The notes under the pieces: generated by a model
Seen by the model: only the letters and a program-made list of their open reading frames with translations
Told to the model about the DNA's origin: nothing
Database searches by the model: none
From: Pedobacter ginsengisoli
GTDB taxonomy: Bacteria > Bacteroidota > Bacteroidia > Sphingobacteriales > Sphingobacteriaceae
Length of the DNA: 64,000 bases
Assembly: GCF_002736205.1 (NCBI RefSeq)
Contig: NZ_CP024091.1
Coordinates: forward strand, 2,319,555 to 2,383,554
Direction of reading: 5' to 3'
Position numbers and translations under genes: made by a program
Shown: piece after piece, positions 35,289-44,185 of the stretch
How positions within the stretch are numbered: the first letter of the stretch is position 1
Layout of the letters: each line of letters begins with the position of its first letter

Positions 35289-35810
35289 AATTGTCAAGAC
35301 AATTGAAGAAGGTTTCTATCAATACCATACAAAAAATAATCAACTACGATCATTGAAAAAACGACATCACGTTGAACCCTGCTCGTCAATTTTGAATTAA
35401 GCTATATTGTCATTGGTAATCAGGCGATTATATGGTAATTTGGAAATAGCGAAGAGGGGGCAATCATTTTGGTTTTTCCAAACAGACACCATTATTTTTT
35501 ATTATGTTGCATCAGTTTGTGTCAAAAGGTATTTTAGTGCAATCCAAAAAGTAAGCCAAGAGGAAGTACCATTAGATGACATTATCTATCTCTACTATTA
35601 GATGGACAAAATAAATTTTAAATATTCATTACTAGTGAATATATAAGAATGTCTAGTAGATATTTTCACGACAAATGTACGCTATAAATATCTACAGGCA
35701 AGATTGGCGTTTATTCACGTTTTTCTAAATCATCCATTTACTTCTTATTCTTGTAAATTTCACTGATTATTCTAAAAAGTTCCTGTAGATGTTGCATCAT
35801 AGATTCTGAG
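35289..35810. other. Non-coding remnant region at the right end of the island
   Basis: About 520 bases with no convincing gene. A 64-codon open frame on the plus strand (35407-35601, TTG start) has weak coding character. On the minus strand a 20-codon frame ends near 35738 (MMQHLQELFRIISEIYKNKK) and may be a gene remnant. I see no promoter or tRNA. Confidence 0.5.
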
Positions 35811-35880
35811 TCTCCGCTCAAAAGGAATCAAAAAGTACAAAAGCCTGCAAATCGTAACGATAGCGGGCTTTTTCGTTTTA
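35811..35880 (+). repeat. Right direct repeat of the tRNA-Ser 3' end (candidate attR)
   Basis: Bases 35811-35847 are identical to 28085-28121. They begin with TCTCCG (the tRNA 3' end) and the following bases keep the terminator stem. Upstream of TCTCCG there is no further tRNA homology, so only the 3' terminus was duplicated. Confidence 0.7.
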
Positions 35881-36061
35881 TATGGTATAAATTTAAGAGT
35901 ACAAAACCGGTTCAAGTAATAATTCGGGATTTTCAACCATTCTCCAAAGGTAAAATCAGCTTCATAATAAATAACCCAAGGATTGACTTTCGCTGTAGTG
36001 GAATTTTAGGATAAGCATAGAGAAATATTTCTTAAATTTAATATCAATAAATATTATAAAA

Positions 36062-36565
36062 ATGATGAAACAAGCATTAATCGGTGAATTCATGCATGAA
36101 GCAGAAAACACCAGAAAGTTATTATCAATGATTCCGGACAGTGCATTAGAATACCGTCCACAACCACATCTTTGGTCAGTAGGTCAGTTAGCTTCGCATA
36201 TTGCCGAAGTATACAACTGGTATCAACCTACATTTGCCCAGGATGAATTTGATATGGGGTCTTATAAATATGACAAGGGTGATATCAGCAAGGCCTCGAA
36301 CATCCTGAAAAAGTTTGAAGAAAATGTTGCAAATGCAAAGACTATAATAGAAAGTTCTGATGAATCAAAATATATGAATACCTGGACGATGTCTGCCGGT
36401 GGTACCCCTCTTATGCCGCCAATGCCGAAAATACAGGTTATCAGGGGATTTCTCTATAATCATTTATATCATCATCGCGGAGAACTTATCGCACACCTCA
36501 GAGCAACGGGAAATAAAGTGCCGTCTTTGTATGGTCCTAATTATGAAGAGTCTCAACGCTCCTAA
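36062..36565 (+). CDS. DinB family protein
   Basis: A 167-residue four-helix-bundle protein of the DinB/YfiT type. The N terminus is LIGEFMHEAENTRKLLSMIPDSALEYRPQPHLWSVGQLASHIAEV, and the metal-binding His residues are His57-like in SHIAE and His137/141-like in YNHLYHHRGELIAHLR. Family members are metal-dependent and often act as thiol-dependent transferases, for example with bacillithiol or mycothiol; the substrate here is unknown. Second Met (36065) is an equally good start. Confidence 0.88.
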   Translation: MMKQALIGEFMHEAENTRKLLSMIPDSALEYRPQPHLWSVGQLASHIAEVYNWYQPTFAQDEFDMGSYKYDKGDISKASNILKKFEENVANAKTIIESSDESKYMNTWTMSAGGTPLMPPMPKIQVIRGFLYNHLYHHRGELIAHLRATGNKVPSLYGPNYEESQRS

Positions 36566-36631
36566 ACTTTGTAAAACAAGACGGTAAATAGTAGCTCTTT
36601 CATTCAGTTTATCCGCCAGATCTTTCAATCC

Positions 36632-36675
36632 AACGCTACAATAGTTTTGTTTAGTAAAAAAACTATTGTAGCGTT
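36632..36675. repeat. 17-bp perfect inverted repeat
   Basis: AACGCTACAATAGTTTT (36632-36648) and its exact complement (36659-36675) with a 10-base loop. It is 67 bases after the DinB stop. There is no T run on the plus side, so it may be a weak terminator or part of a small mobile repeat. The rest of 36566-37015 shows nothing else I can support. Confidence 0.7.
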
Positions 36676-37015
36676 ACATCAAACTCTTTTAATTTCCTTG
36701 TGTTTCCACAACACTAACATTTCAACCAAGTAGATGATATGATGGAGATTCAGCCAATTCTTTTTATTAATGTTACCACCTCCACCTATTCGAAAACTAT
36801 AGTAGCCAATCACGTAAAATTACGTGAGTTTACCTTAAAAATATCCGTATTTCCCCTCTAGGCCACCGTTTCTTGAACAATTATCTTCGTTATAAGGGAA
36901 CACCTAATCCAATTCTACTCTGTTGACAGCGAAATGATGCCGAAACATCTTTTCGCTGATGTGTACTATGATTTTGAGTTCCTTAACTATTTAACCAAGA
37001 TTATCTGATCTAGCC

Positions 37016-37402
37016 ATGAAAAATATGGAATACAATGCCGGAGAGATCGTTGAATTGGCAATTCGACGACAAGAGTTTAGCATTAGTGAGCTATCCAGAC
37101 GTTTACATGTAAACAGACGCACACTGTACAATTGGTTTACAAAAAAAGACCTTCACCCTGAGCTGATCTTACAAATCGGTAAGGTGATAAATTATAACTT
37201 TTATCCCGACTTCGAAATCGGCTTCTTTGGTTTATGCCATGAGGAAGAGTTAAAAAGTAACACCCGAAACACCCAGAAAATACCCGAAGACCTGGTATTT
37301 TACTGGATGGGCAAGTATATAAATTTACTGGAGGAGTATAAAGGGCTATTAAGAAAACGTAATTCTCAAAAAGCCGATTCTTATACTGTTGCAGGTGAGT
37401 AG
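37016..37402 (+). CDS. Small helix-turn-helix protein
   Basis: A 128-residue protein. Its N-terminal HTH (about 8-50: EIVELAIRRQEFSISELSRRLHVNRRTLYNWFTKKDL) has the shape of an XRE or recombinase-type DNA-binding helix. The C-terminal part is polar with no recognised domain. ATG at 37025 is an alternative start. It sits in a large intergenic area with no obvious partner, so it is an orphan regulator of unknown target. Confidence 0.7.
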   Translation: MKNMEYNAGEIVELAIRRQEFSISELSRRLHVNRRTLYNWFTKKDLHPELILQIGKVINYNFYPDFEIGFFGLCHEEELKSNTRNTQKIPEDLVFYWMGKYINLLEEYKGLLRKRNSQKADSYTVAGE

Positions 37403-37578
37403 TTTATTGGGCCATAAACCCCTATAATCAAGACAATTACTCGCAATAAATTACCAAGAAAATAATTATGGTATTTATTAATAAAAACTATATATTTACT
37501 TTATAGTCACTAAAATATTACAATGTAATGCTTTTTTGACGAACACTAAACCAAACCAACTAACCAAATAAAATTCTT

Positions 37579-40500
37579 ATGGCAAAACTCTACTTTGGGG
37601 CATTATGCCTTTTTTTTCTGTTTTCCTGTACTGGATCTAAAAAAGAAAATGCGATGATGGTTGCTGAAAACCCGCTTTTCACTCTGCTTGATTCTTCCAG
37701 TACCAATATCATGTTCAACAACGTGATCAAAGAAGAGTTTGATAATAGTGTTAAGGGTTTCTATCAGGGTTTTTACAGCGGTGGCGGCGTTGCTGTAGGC
37801 GACCTCAATAATGACGGATTAGATGATATTTACTTTTCAGGTAATATAAAAGGAAACAAACTCTATCTCAACAAGGGCAAGATGAACTTTATCGACATTA
37901 CTGAAAAAGCAGGAGTAGGCGGAAGAATCCCGGGATGGAAAACCGGAGTTAATATGGTTGATGTTAATGGTGATGGTTATCTTGATATTTATGTATGTTA
38001 TGCTGGCAGGGAATCTGGTCTGGAAACAAAAAATCAACTCTTTATTAACCAGGGATCAGACAAAAATGGTATACCTGTTTTTAAGGAAGATGCAGAAGCT
38101 TATGGGTTGGCAGATCCGGCATATTCAACGCAATCTATCTTTTTTGATTATGACCGTGATGGTGATCTGGACCTCTTTCTCATAAACGACAATGTTCAAG
38201 TACTTAGCAATCTGGACGACTACATGATAAATGAGTTAAAAAAGCAAGATGATCCTTTGGCCAGCTCTAAACTCTTAAGAAATGACAATGGACATTTCAA
38301 GGATGTAACTAAAAAAGCCGGGTTAAGCATGTCCACGCTTTCCTATGGCCTGGGCGGAGGCGTAGCCGATATTAATGGCGATGGATGGCCAGACATATAC
38401 CTATCTAATGATTATGCCATTCCTGATCGTATGTACATTAACAATGGAGATGGAACTTTTACAGACAAGTTGCAGAACAACCTGGATCAAATTTCTTTAT
38501 TCTCTATGGGCAATAACCTTGCAGATGTTAATAACGATGGTCTGCAGGATATATTTACGCTCGATATGCTTCCCGAAGATAATAAACGTCAAAAATTATT
38601 GGCAGGACTGGATAATTATGAATTATTTAATGTCAACCTGCGCAATGGTTTTTATTATCAATACGGACGAAATATGCTACATATCAATAATGGCAATGGT
38701 ACTTTTAGTGAAGTTGGCCAACTGGCCGGTATCTCTAATACTGACTGGAGTTGGGCACCCTTATTTGCTGATTATGACAATGATGGCTGGAAGGATCTTT
38801 TCATAACCAACGGTTTTATGCGTGATTTCACGAATATGGACGTACTCAAATACAATGAGCAATACATGAGAAGTCTGAATGGTCAGGTAGAAGCAAAAAA
38901 CTTAATCTCTATGCTTAAGAAAGTCCCTTCTTCCAATGTAAAGAATTATATCTATAAAAATAATGGTGGCTTTACCTTTACCAATAAAGGGTTTGACTGG
39001 GGTGTAAATATAGCTTCGAACAGCAATGGTGCAGCATATAGCGATCTGGACAATGATGGAGATCTTGATCTGATAGTCAACAACATCAACAAAGCTGCTT
39101 TCATATATCAAAACCAGGGCAACGCATCTAGGCATTACCTAAAAATAAAGTTGCAGGGCTCGGGTAAAAATACCGACGGTCTGGGTACCATCGTAACTAT
39201 ATTTAATAAAGGAAAGCAACAGTGCATAGAGCAGATGCCATCAAAAGGCTATTTATCCAGCGTATCTCAAAATCTCCATTTCGGTTTAGGTAAAGAAAAA
39301 ACGATCGATTCTGTAAGAATTGTTTGGCTTAGCGGAAAACAACAGGTGCTAAAAAATGTTACTGCCGACAAACAACTGGTTGTTAAAGAAAATGATGCCA
39401 AAGACAAGTACCAAAGGCAAAAACCACCTAAACCATTATTTACCGAGATACCTTCGCCAATCGCATCTGCACAGGTCAAAAATGACATTAATGATTATAA
39501 GCGTCAACCCCAGCTGGTAAATGCCTTGTCTTTCTCTGGGCCATGCATGACCAAGGGAGATGTTAACGGAGATGGTTTGGAAGATGTATTTGTAGGTGGA
39601 GACGTCAATCAGGCCGGGGCTTTATTCATTCAGCAGAAAAACGGACAATTCATTAAAAATCAGCAGCCATTTATAGCTGATGCGGCAAGTGAAGACACAG
39701 ATGCCATATTCTTTGATGCCAATGGTGACGGCCATGTTGACCTGTATGTTGTAAGTGGTGGATATGGAAACTTTAAAGATAATGATCCATTATTTCAGGA
39801 CAGACTATATCTCAATGATGGCAAGGGTGATTTTACTAAATCAATCAGTTCACTTCCCAAAATGTATGAGAGCAAGAGTTGTGCAAGAGTGGGTGATTTC
39901 AACAATGATGGTAAACCAGACCTATTTGTGGGTAGTCGTGTCATCCCCTCAAAGTATCCGGAAACACCAAAGAGCTTCCTGTTAATAAACGATGGAAAAG
40001 GCCATTTTACTGATCAGATCAGAAAAATGGCTCCAGATCTGGAGTATATTGGTATGGTTACAGATGCTGCAGTTCTTGATCTGGATAACGACAAAAAACA
40101 GGATCTCATTGTAATAGGCGACTGGATACCAATTACCGTATTCATTAATAATGGCAATAAACTCAAAAAAAGAACAGATAAATATTTTGATAAGCAATAC
40201 AGTGGCTGGTGGAATACCTTAAAAGTAGAAGATCTTAATAAAGATGGCAGACCTGATCTTGTACTGGGAAATATGGGGCTCAATAGCCAGTGTAGAGTAA
40301 GCGACCAGGAGCCGGCAGAGCTGGTATATAAAGACTTTGATAACAACGGAGCTATTGATCCAATCCTGTGTTTTTACATTATGGGCAAAAGTTATCCATA
40401 CCTGAGTCGTGATGAGATGCTTGATCAGATAAATATCATGCGTACACGCTTCCCTAACTACAAAAGCTATGCAGAGGCAGGTTTGAAAGAAGTTTTTACA

Positions 40501-40893
40501 GAAGAAGAGCTTAAAGATGCAAAAGTATTAAAAGCCAATTATCTTAAAACAGCATATTTTGAAGGTACCAGCGACGGCCGATTCAAAGAGAAACAATTAC
40601 CGCTACAGGCTCAATTTGCTCCTGTGTACACAATCATCAGCCTTGATTATGACAGAGATGGCAATAAAGACCTGTTATTATGCGGTAATATTAATCAATC
40701 ACGTATCCGCTTTGGCAAATACGATGCAAACCATGGGGTGCTGTTAAAAGGTAATGGAAAGGGTGCCTTTAAATACGTTCCTGAGCTGCAAAGTGGTCTT
40801 AAGTTAAAGGGTGATGTAAGAAGTGGCCTTACCGTAAATAATATGCTTCTGGTTGGAATTAATCAGCAAAAACTAAGAGCATTTCAATTTTAA
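37579..40893 (+). CDS. Large FG-GAP/VCBS and ASPIC/UnbV lipoprotein
   Basis: A 1104-residue surface lipoprotein; the signal peptide ends CLFFLFSCTGSK (lipidated Cys near residue 17). Many calcium-binding FG-GAP-type repeats of the form D-x-N-x-D-G-x-x-D-I/L occur throughout: GDLNNDGLDDIYFSG, VDVNGDGYLDIYV, FDYDRDGDLDLFLIND, FADYDNDGWKDLFI, YSDLDNDGDLDLIV. An ASPIC/UnbV domain (about 515-610) follows. A second half repeats the pattern to the end. These form a beta-propeller. In Bacteroidota such proteins often lie beside SusC/SusD, but here none is near. Probable role: extracellular binding or structural; substrate unknown. Confidence 0.87.
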   Translation: MAKLYFGALCLFFLFSCTGSKKENAMMVAENPLFTLLDSSSTNIMFNNVIKEEFDNSVKGFYQGFYSGGGVAVGDLNNDGLDDIYFSGNIKGNKLYLNKGKMNFIDITEKAGVGGRIPGWKTGVNMVDVNGDGYLDIYVCYAGRESGLETKNQLFINQGSDKNGIPVFKEDAEAYGLADPAYSTQSIFFDYDRDGDLDLFLINDNVQVLSNLDDYMINELKKQDDPLASSKLLRNDNGHFKDVTKKAGLSMSTLSYGLGGGVADINGDGWPDIYLSNDYAIPDRMYINNGDGTFTDKLQNNLDQISLFSMGNNLADVNNDGLQDIFTLDMLPEDNKRQKLLAGLDNYELFNVNLRNGFYYQYGRNMLHINNGNGTFSEVGQLAGISNTDWSWAPLFADYDNDGWKDLFITNGFMRDFTNMDVLKYNEQYMRSLNGQVEAKNLISMLKKVPSSNVKNYIYKNNGGFTFTNKGFDWGVNIASNSNGAAYSDLDNDGDLDLIVNNINKAAFIYQNQGNASRHYLKIKLQGSGKNTDGLGTIVTIFNKGKQQCIEQMPSKGYLSSVSQNLHFGLGKEKTIDSVRIVWLSGKQQVLKNVTADKQLVVKENDAKDKYQRQKPPKPLFTEIPSPIASAQVKNDINDYKRQPQLVNALSFSGPCMTKGDVNGDGLEDVFVGGDVNQAGALFIQQKNGQFIKNQQPFIADAASEDTDAIFFDANGDGHVDLYVVSGGYGNFKDNDPLFQDRLYLNDGKGDFTKSISSLPKMYESKSCARVGDFNNDGKPDLFVGSRVIPSKYPETPKSFLLINDGKGHFTDQIRKMAPDLEYIGMVTDAAVLDLDNDKKQDLIVIGDWIPITVFINNGNKLKKRTDKYFDKQYSGWWNTLKVEDLNKDGRPDLVLGNMGLNSQCRVSDQEPAELVYKDFDNNGAIDPILCFYIMGKSYPYLSRDEMLDQINIMRTRFPNYKSYAEAGLKEVFTEEELKDAKVLKANYLKTAYFEGTSDGRFKEKQLPLQAQFAPVYTIISLDYDRDGNKDLLLCGNINQSRIRFGKYDANHGVLLKGNGKGAFKYVPELQSGLKLKGDVRSGLTVNNMLLVGINQQKLRAFQF

Positions 40894-40921
40894 TTATGGT
40901 TGGCGCACCAAATAAATAGGA

Positions 40922-41188
40922 TTAAACCCTTACTTCTATTAAATCAGAATATCCCCTCATTACAGAAACATCATCAGGATGTACCAGCAACTGACGCCTA
41001 TGTTCTGAAAATGTGTAGATCATATCAAAAAGTCCTTTTACCTGCAGCTCGTTGTTGCTGGTATACTTAAAATACACAGGTTTTTGTTCTCTTATAGTCT
41101 GATTATTTTTGCTTTCTGTTTCATTTACAGAAATATCATTAGCAGAAGTAAATTGTAAGCTTTGTCTTTTTTGTCCGCAGCAGTTCAT
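40922..41188 (-). CDS. 88-aa CCG protein of unknown function
   Basis: Begins MNCCGQKRQS, an N-terminal Cys-Cys-Gly with a basic residue after it. It continues with a polar stretch and a small beta domain (about 35-88: VYFKYTSNNELQVKGLFDMIYTF...HRRQLLVHPDDVSVMRG). There is no signal peptide or membrane helix. The pattern YF.YT...L.V.G...Y.F is reminiscent of short uncharacterised CCG proteins I recall near DUF1360 genes, but I cannot verify this. It is the last gene of the leftward operon (772-aa protein, DUF1360, CCG); the DUF1360 gene is 11 bases upstream. Role unknown. Confidence 0.65.
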   Translation of the reverse strand: MNCCGQKRQSLQFTSANDISVNETESKNNQTIREQKPVYFKYTSNNELQVKGLFDMIYTFSEHRRQLLVHPDDVSVMRGYSDLIEVRV

Positions 41189-41199
41189 AGTTTTAGTTT

Positions 41200-41490
41200 T
41201 TAAGGGTGATTAGATTTTTTCATAATTATTTGTTCCAGGAAAATTGACGCTGCCGAAAATGACAGCGTCAATAATATTTTTTCCATCCAATTATTTCCGA
41301 AATAAATTCCTACCGGTAGTGCTACCCACATAGACAAGCAAAGGAAGCAATCCATTAATGAACCAAAAAAGCTTTTGCCTGCAAGTTTTCTTAGTTTATA
41401 AATCAGATCAAAGGGGCCATCTTCTGCTTGTATTAAGTGGGTAACACGCCAAACGGAAAGTACAGAAATCAGAAATAAATAGGCTGTCAT
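41200..41490 (-). CDS. DUF1360-like small membrane protein
   Basis: From ATG at 41490 it has 96 residues with three hydrophobic segments (about 2-16, 47-62 and 66-85). Conserved features: RVTHLIQAEDGPFDLIYKLR, the cysteine pair in MDCFLCLSMW, and a hydrophobic C-terminal helix. The CFxCLSxW motif is typical of DUF1360, whose function is unknown (one member is a Bacillus sporulation protein). It is 10 bases downstream of the 772-aa gene. The longer frame to 41532 overlaps that gene and is less likely. Confidence 0.78.
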   Translation of the reverse strand: MTAYLFLISVLSVWRVTHLIQAEDGPFDLIYKLRKLAGKSFFGSLMDCFLCLSMWVALPVGIYFGNNWMEKILLTLSFSAASIFLEQIIMKKSNHP

Positions 41491-41500
41491 TATTTTGTGT

Positions 41501-43819
41501 TTATGGTAAACGTTCAATCGCAACACCAGCACTTACAACATAGTTACCGGCATTTGCACCTGCCCCATAACCATTGGTTGTTCTTTTTGATGCCCATAAG
41601 CCAATAGAAACAGTTGCATAGCTTTCGTTAGGCTCTAGCCATTTCCCAGTAGGAACCGGCAATGGAACAAAGGTAATTTGGTGTGCATTTGAGTCTCCAA
41701 ATTTGCTTACATCAGCTGTACCTCTATATCCCGGACAGCTATTGGCATCATTATTAGCCGGATTATCACCATGTAAAATGCCTGGCTCTGGTACTGAACT
41801 ACCTAGTCGTTTTACTTCAAAACCTGCAGAAGTACCACATTTCCCTATTGTAAGATCATAATGATCCTGGAATACCGAATTTGGATGGGTCTCGCAAGCT
41901 TTAAAAGTCACATTTAGCGGAGTATTTAAATAAGCCTCTTTTATGCGGTATAAATTACATTCGGCTTTTACAATGTTTACCCCATCGGCATCAAACCACA
42001 CATCATCCAAACTAAAACCAAGGTAATTATTGTCAATAAACAAAGCTATCATATCGGTAGCTCCCGCTATATGATTTCCAGCTGCATCATAACCATCCAT
42101 GCGAAAATAAACCGTTCCGGGGGCAGTGCCCTGATAAATTGCTGTATTTAATTTAATCAAGCGGTTTTTATCGTATGGTATCCAAGGTATACCGGCCTCA
42201 ATTTGAGCCTCTACGTTTAAGTAATAAGGTACTTTAATTGCCGGTCCTCCATCAACCTTTAGTGGGATAGTATCGTAAGAACCTATTAGTTTCGGCAATA
42301 GATCTAACCCTATGCCCTGAAACAAATATCCCATGTAAGATTCAGCTACATAGTTCCAGCTATTGAAAGGCTCCGCAGGATTTTTGCTATACCTAATGGT
42401 ATAATAAGAAATTATCGGATCGGTAGGTTTCCTCTGCGTATCATACAAACAGCCTTTTACATCCACTGTACCGGCCCATGCTGCGCAATCTATATTCAGA
42501 CCCGACAAAACATTATGGCTGCTAATTCGGCCATCGGCATGCAAATGATTCAGTAAAGCAGCAGAATTTCTATCCATAGCACCAAAAGCAAAGCTTGCAG
42601 AACTATTTTGATTACCACCTATAATTACATTGCCTAAAGCACCAATCATATTGCCGTTAAAGCAATTAAAAGGTTTAGGTATAACCGATGCCGGAATGCA
42701 AATATCAATGCGTTTAATTCTGCTTACATTAAAGTAGCACGGACTTTCATATAAAACAGGTGCACCAACGGTTGATCCCGGGATGCTTACAATCAGATCT
42801 GGCAACACTTGTGCGGCAACATCTTCGCCAGTGCCGTAATCTGTAAACAATTCATCAAAAAAATCGGTAAGTGTATGTTTGTAATGGAATATATAGTTTC
42901 CGTTCATATCGGTAATGGCAAAGCCTAAATTTCTTCGCTCACCGGTACCGGTGTAAGGGTTCCCTGCTTTCTCGGCAGCAGTACGGTCATATTCTTCAAA
43001 GTTCAAACTGATGTTTTTACCATCAGAAACATTGCAACCAAAACGTGCATTATCAAAAACACCAATCATATCACGACGAACAAGGTTGGCAATGTTATTT
43101 GCTTTGGCATCTAACTGTATGGTTTTAGAATATTTCAGTGTTCTGGCCACCGCAATACTCTCAGTACTTTTTAAACCGGCTCCTCTGGTATCATTGGCCT
43201 TTTCATCGTTTTCGAAACGGAATAAATCGGCCACTTGGTTAGGTATTTGCCTGTCGTCAGTTAAATTGATCATGAGCGGTTTAAAGGGTCCCGGATCTGG
43301 CGGATTTGGGTTTACAATAGTAGGAGGAATCCGTTCAGGATAATGTTTTTCAATTATTTCGCGTATTCTTGGATTTTGCAATGCTTTTTGAAAAGCATGG
43401 TTATTATCAATAACAAAATGACTGCGGTAACACGGATTATAAAGACAAAGCCCGCTATAAGTACTTACATGGCCATAGGCTAAATAATCCTGATAACCAG
43501 CCGGTGTAAAACAGGTAAGCACCAGATCATCAAAATCCAGATCACCTCCCCCATCGTTAGATTCAATTTGAAACTGATAATTGCCGCCCACCCTGGTTGG
43601 GAATTTAATTCTGGCATCAGAATTTTGAAAACCCGTACCCGGATTGTTCTGGATATTAAGGGTCCACATGGCACCGGTTACTACTACATCGGCCGCACCG
43701 ACTGTAGCCTGATAAGTGCCGTTTCCGCTTGTAGCACCTTGTACTACAAACTGTTGTTTAAAGGTTGCATTTTTGGCCGTAACACGTATGGTCCAATTGC
43801 CTTGCATAGAGATGTACAT
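41501..43819 (-). CDS. 772-aa beta-rich protein with DFDD motif, unknown function
   Basis: No signal peptide or transmembrane helix is visible; the protein begins MYISMQGNWTIRVTAKNA. An N-terminal beta domain (about 1-110) contains IQNNPGTGFQNSDARIKFP and ends in SNDGGGDLDFDDLVLTCFTP, an Asp-rich loop reminiscent of calcium-binding sites. A Pro-rich linker (about 168-185, NPNPPDPGPFKP) joins a large central and C-terminal region with at least 13 Cys and many aromatic residues, including ADVSKFGDSNAHQITFVPLPVP. The family is not named that I can recall. It heads an operon with the DUF1360-like and CCG proteins, divergent from a two-component system. It may be exported by an unusual route or act in the cytoplasm. 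Confidence 0.7.
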   Translation of the reverse strand: MYISMQGNWTIRVTAKNATFKQQFVVQGATSGNGTYQATVGAADVVVTGAMWTLNIQNNPGTGFQNSDARIKFPTRVGGNYQFQIESNDGGGDLDFDDLVLTCFTPAGYQDYLAYGHVSTYSGLCLYNPCYRSHFVIDNNHAFQKALQNPRIREIIEKHYPERIPPTIVNPNPPDPGPFKPLMINLTDDRQIPNQVADLFRFENDEKANDTRGAGLKSTESIAVARTLKYSKTIQLDAKANNIANLVRRDMIGVFDNARFGCNVSDGKNISLNFEEYDRTAAEKAGNPYTGTGERRNLGFAITDMNGNYIFHYKHTLTDFFDELFTDYGTGEDVAAQVLPDLIVSIPGSTVGAPVLYESPCYFNVSRIKRIDICIPASVIPKPFNCFNGNMIGALGNVIIGGNQNSSASFAFGAMDRNSAALLNHLHADGRISSHNVLSGLNIDCAAWAGTVDVKGCLYDTQRKPTDPIISYYTIRYSKNPAEPFNSWNYVAESYMGYLFQGIGLDLLPKLIGSYDTIPLKVDGGPAIKVPYYLNVEAQIEAGIPWIPYDKNRLIKLNTAIYQGTAPGTVYFRMDGYDAAGNHIAGATDMIALFIDNNYLGFSLDDVWFDADGVNIVKAECNLYRIKEAYLNTPLNVTFKACETHPNSVFQDHYDLTIGKCGTSAGFEVKRLGSSVPEPGILHGDNPANNDANSCPGYRGTADVSKFGDSNAHQITFVPLPVPTGKWLEPNESYATVSIGLWASKRTTNGYGAGANAGNYVVSAGVAIERLP

Positions 43820-44185
43820 AGTTTTGATTATTTTAGTTAAACTTTCTTCATTTTTTTCAGAAGGAGATAAAAAACACTCAGTCTTACAGCTGTTACCTTA
43901 GTGTAGCCTGCTGAGCGAATTTTGGAGCGCACTTCTTAATATCTATTTCGCTATTAAAGGTTCTTTTGAGCGTACCTTTAGATTTGCTTTTTTTGATAAA
44001 TTAAAGTTCAGATGAATGCAGATGCTGTACAAGGTAGCCTACACGGTTTTTGCATGCGTGGTAGTACGTATAGGCGATGTGGCTTTTACGCAATTATTAA
44101 AAAACGGCCATTTAAAGTCACTAAAGACTTGAAAAACAGTTAATAATATTTAATTTTAGTAAACCATACTAAACGAATCTATAAA
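43820..44185. promoter_or_regulatory. Divergent control region between the two operons
   Basis: A 366-base gene-free region between the 772-aa gene and the 158-aa gene must hold both promoters. I see no exact TTTG/TAnnTTTG pair. Short imperfect repeats occur, such as TGAGCG (43911 and 43961 areas) and GTAGCCT (43903 and 44034 areas). A LuxR-type regulator encoded at the end of the rightward operon could bind here, but no clear palindrome is visible. Confidence 0.4.

Larger units (their letters stand above)
28085..35847. mobile_element. Candidate genomic island in tRNA-Ser
   Basis: The block is bounded by a direct repeat that begins inside the tRNA-Ser 3' end, with the intact tRNA on the left and only the short repeat on the right. 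Contents: a decayed coding fragment, a secreted HExxH lipoprotein plus partner, three GT-C membrane glycosyltransferases (one frameshifted) and a small membrane protein, followed by about 520 bases of non-coding remnants. No integrase, transposase or relaxase gene is visible, so it would be a non-autonomous or decayed element. The island reading is inferred from the repeat and the accessory content. Confidence 0.55.

Noticed and set aside
35407..35601. 64-codon open frame with TTG start
   Set aside because: No recognisable domain, poor start, and it lies in the remnant region at the island edge; kept only as part of the gene-free region.
38375..38806. 143-codon overlapping frame inside the FG-GAP gene
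   Set aside because: A by-product of the repeated GATGGNGAT-type codons of the calcium-binding repeats, which leave a shifted frame open; the repeats themselves are real protein.
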